A stretch of 6,994 nt of DNA from positions 1 to 6,994 of the forward strand of contig JAGCSS010000090.1 in the NCBI GenBank assembly GCA_017964055.1. The letters are read 5' to 3'. A model generated the notes under the pieces. The model was given only the letters and a program-made list of their open reading frames with translations, ran no database searches and was not told the origin of the DNA. Source of the DNA: Lachnospiraceae bacterium (GTDB taxonomy: Bacteria > Bacillota > Clostridia > Lachnospirales > Lachnospiraceae). This document shows positions 6,586-6,994 of this stretch, piece by piece; within the stretch, counting starts at the first letter, position 1, and every line of letters starts with the position of its first letter. The position numbers and the translations under genes were made by a program.

Positions 6586-6994
6586 TTAACCCTGCGGCGG
6601 TCTGTACCACAACTGAACCTCGACATACGCAAACTTACCGAGTGATGTCTTTAGGAACTCCTCTGCCGAATTCCCACAGCCGGCGATCCTCTTCATCAGC
6701 ATTTCTTTTGTAAGTACCTCCGGTTCCGTACCGTTCGTGATCTGCGCGCAGCTGTCGCCGATCGTAAAGCTGACCTGATCGTCCGGAATATCGGAAAGAT
6801 TGAGGACAAGCTTTTCTCCGTCACTGAACCAGTTCCGCAGATATTCGCATTCTGTCAGCGTAAACGAATACGGATGCATGAGTTCGGGCTTCCCTCCCAG
6901 ACGGATAAATGCTTCCCGAACATACTCGTCTGCCTTCTTCCGGTTGGGATAGTAATTCTCAAAATCGGCAAACCGTCCGAAACTTTCGGCATCC
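6586..6994 (-). CDS. Conserved hypothetical protein, N-terminus beyond window
   Basis: The frame ends at TAA 6586-6588 and stays open to the right edge, giving 135 visible residues. A methionine at 6879 lies inside the frame, but coherent protein sequence continues before it (a FENYYPNRKKADEYV segment and FIRLGGKPELMHPYSF), and no well-spaced Shine-Dalgarno site precedes it (a GGAGGG is 12 nt away), so I take it as internal. Visible features are a HPYSFTL-x-x-x-EYLRNWF region, LNLSDIPDDQVSFTIGDS, TKEMLMKRI and the ending FAYVEVQLWY. It has no signal peptide or membrane segment in the visible part and looks like a soluble cytoplasmic alpha/beta protein. From memory, similar small proteins of unknown function, ending in '-Y-x-E-V-Q-L-W-', occur in Bacillus and Clostridium genomes; no function can be assigned. 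It lies 29 bp before the acetyltransferase and is probably co-transcribed with it. Confidence 0.75.
   Translation of the reverse strand, partial: DAESFGRFADFENYYPNRKKADEYVREAFIRLGGKPELMHPYSFTLTECEYLRNWFSDGEKLVLNLSDIPDDQVSFTIGDSCAQITNGTEPEVLTKEMLMKRIAGCGNSAEEFLKTSLGKFAYVEVQLWYRPPQG

Noticed and set aside
6557..6610. The 18-residue N-terminal extension of the acetyltransferase
   Set aside because: It would overlap the upstream gene, lacks family similarity, and the strong AAAGGAGGGG site sits inside it directly before ATG 6556.

Overview
The window carries seven protein-coding genes and one probable gene remnant, all on the minus strand, packed tightly with no long non-coding stretch. Gene style points to a low-to-mid GC Firmicute of the class Clostridia, most like Lachnospiraceae. 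The signs are strong purine-rich Shine-Dalgarno sites (AGGAGGGG, GGAGGG, AGGGGGA), a YesM/YesN-type two-component pair, a Gram-positive-style lipobox and solute-binding proteins typical of gut and rumen clostridia. This taxonomic reading is inference from style, not from a marker gene.

Read in the direction of transcription (high to low coordinates), the right part (6994 to about 4391) is a string of accessory genes. First comes the C-terminal part of an unrecognised conserved hypothetical protein running off the right edge. A RimJ/RimL-like GNAT acetyltransferase follows, then a 474-residue protein that fuses a peptidase E/S51-like domain to a class I SAM-dependent methyltransferase. Last is a short stretch (4391-4564) that looks like the start of a second methyltransferase gene stopped after 21 codons.

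The left part (4389 to 1) is a sensory/transport cassette: a REC-AraC response regulator, a membrane-anchored solute-binding protein with a calcium-loop motif and no lipobox cysteine, a YesM-type sensor histidine kinase, and a lipoprotein solute-binding protein of the Fe3+/polyamine-like class that runs off the left edge. The gaps are 12-20 bp, the ribosome-binding sites lie at or next to the preceding stop codons, and two genes start with GTG, so the four genes are very probably one operon. A reasonable model, by analogy with XylFII-LytS in clostridia, is that the anchored binding protein presents a ligand state to the kinase. The kinase phosphorylates the AraC-type regulator, which controls uptake genes, including the last binding protein and probably permease/ATPase genes beyond the window. 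The ligand cannot be read from the sequence.

The points most worth a second look are the S51-methyltransferase fusion, the anchored binding protein placed between regulator and kinase, the divergent phosphoacceptor box of the kinase, and the methyltransferase-like remnant between the two gene groups. I saw no RNA genes, mobile elements, CRISPR arrays, long repeats or convincing terminators.
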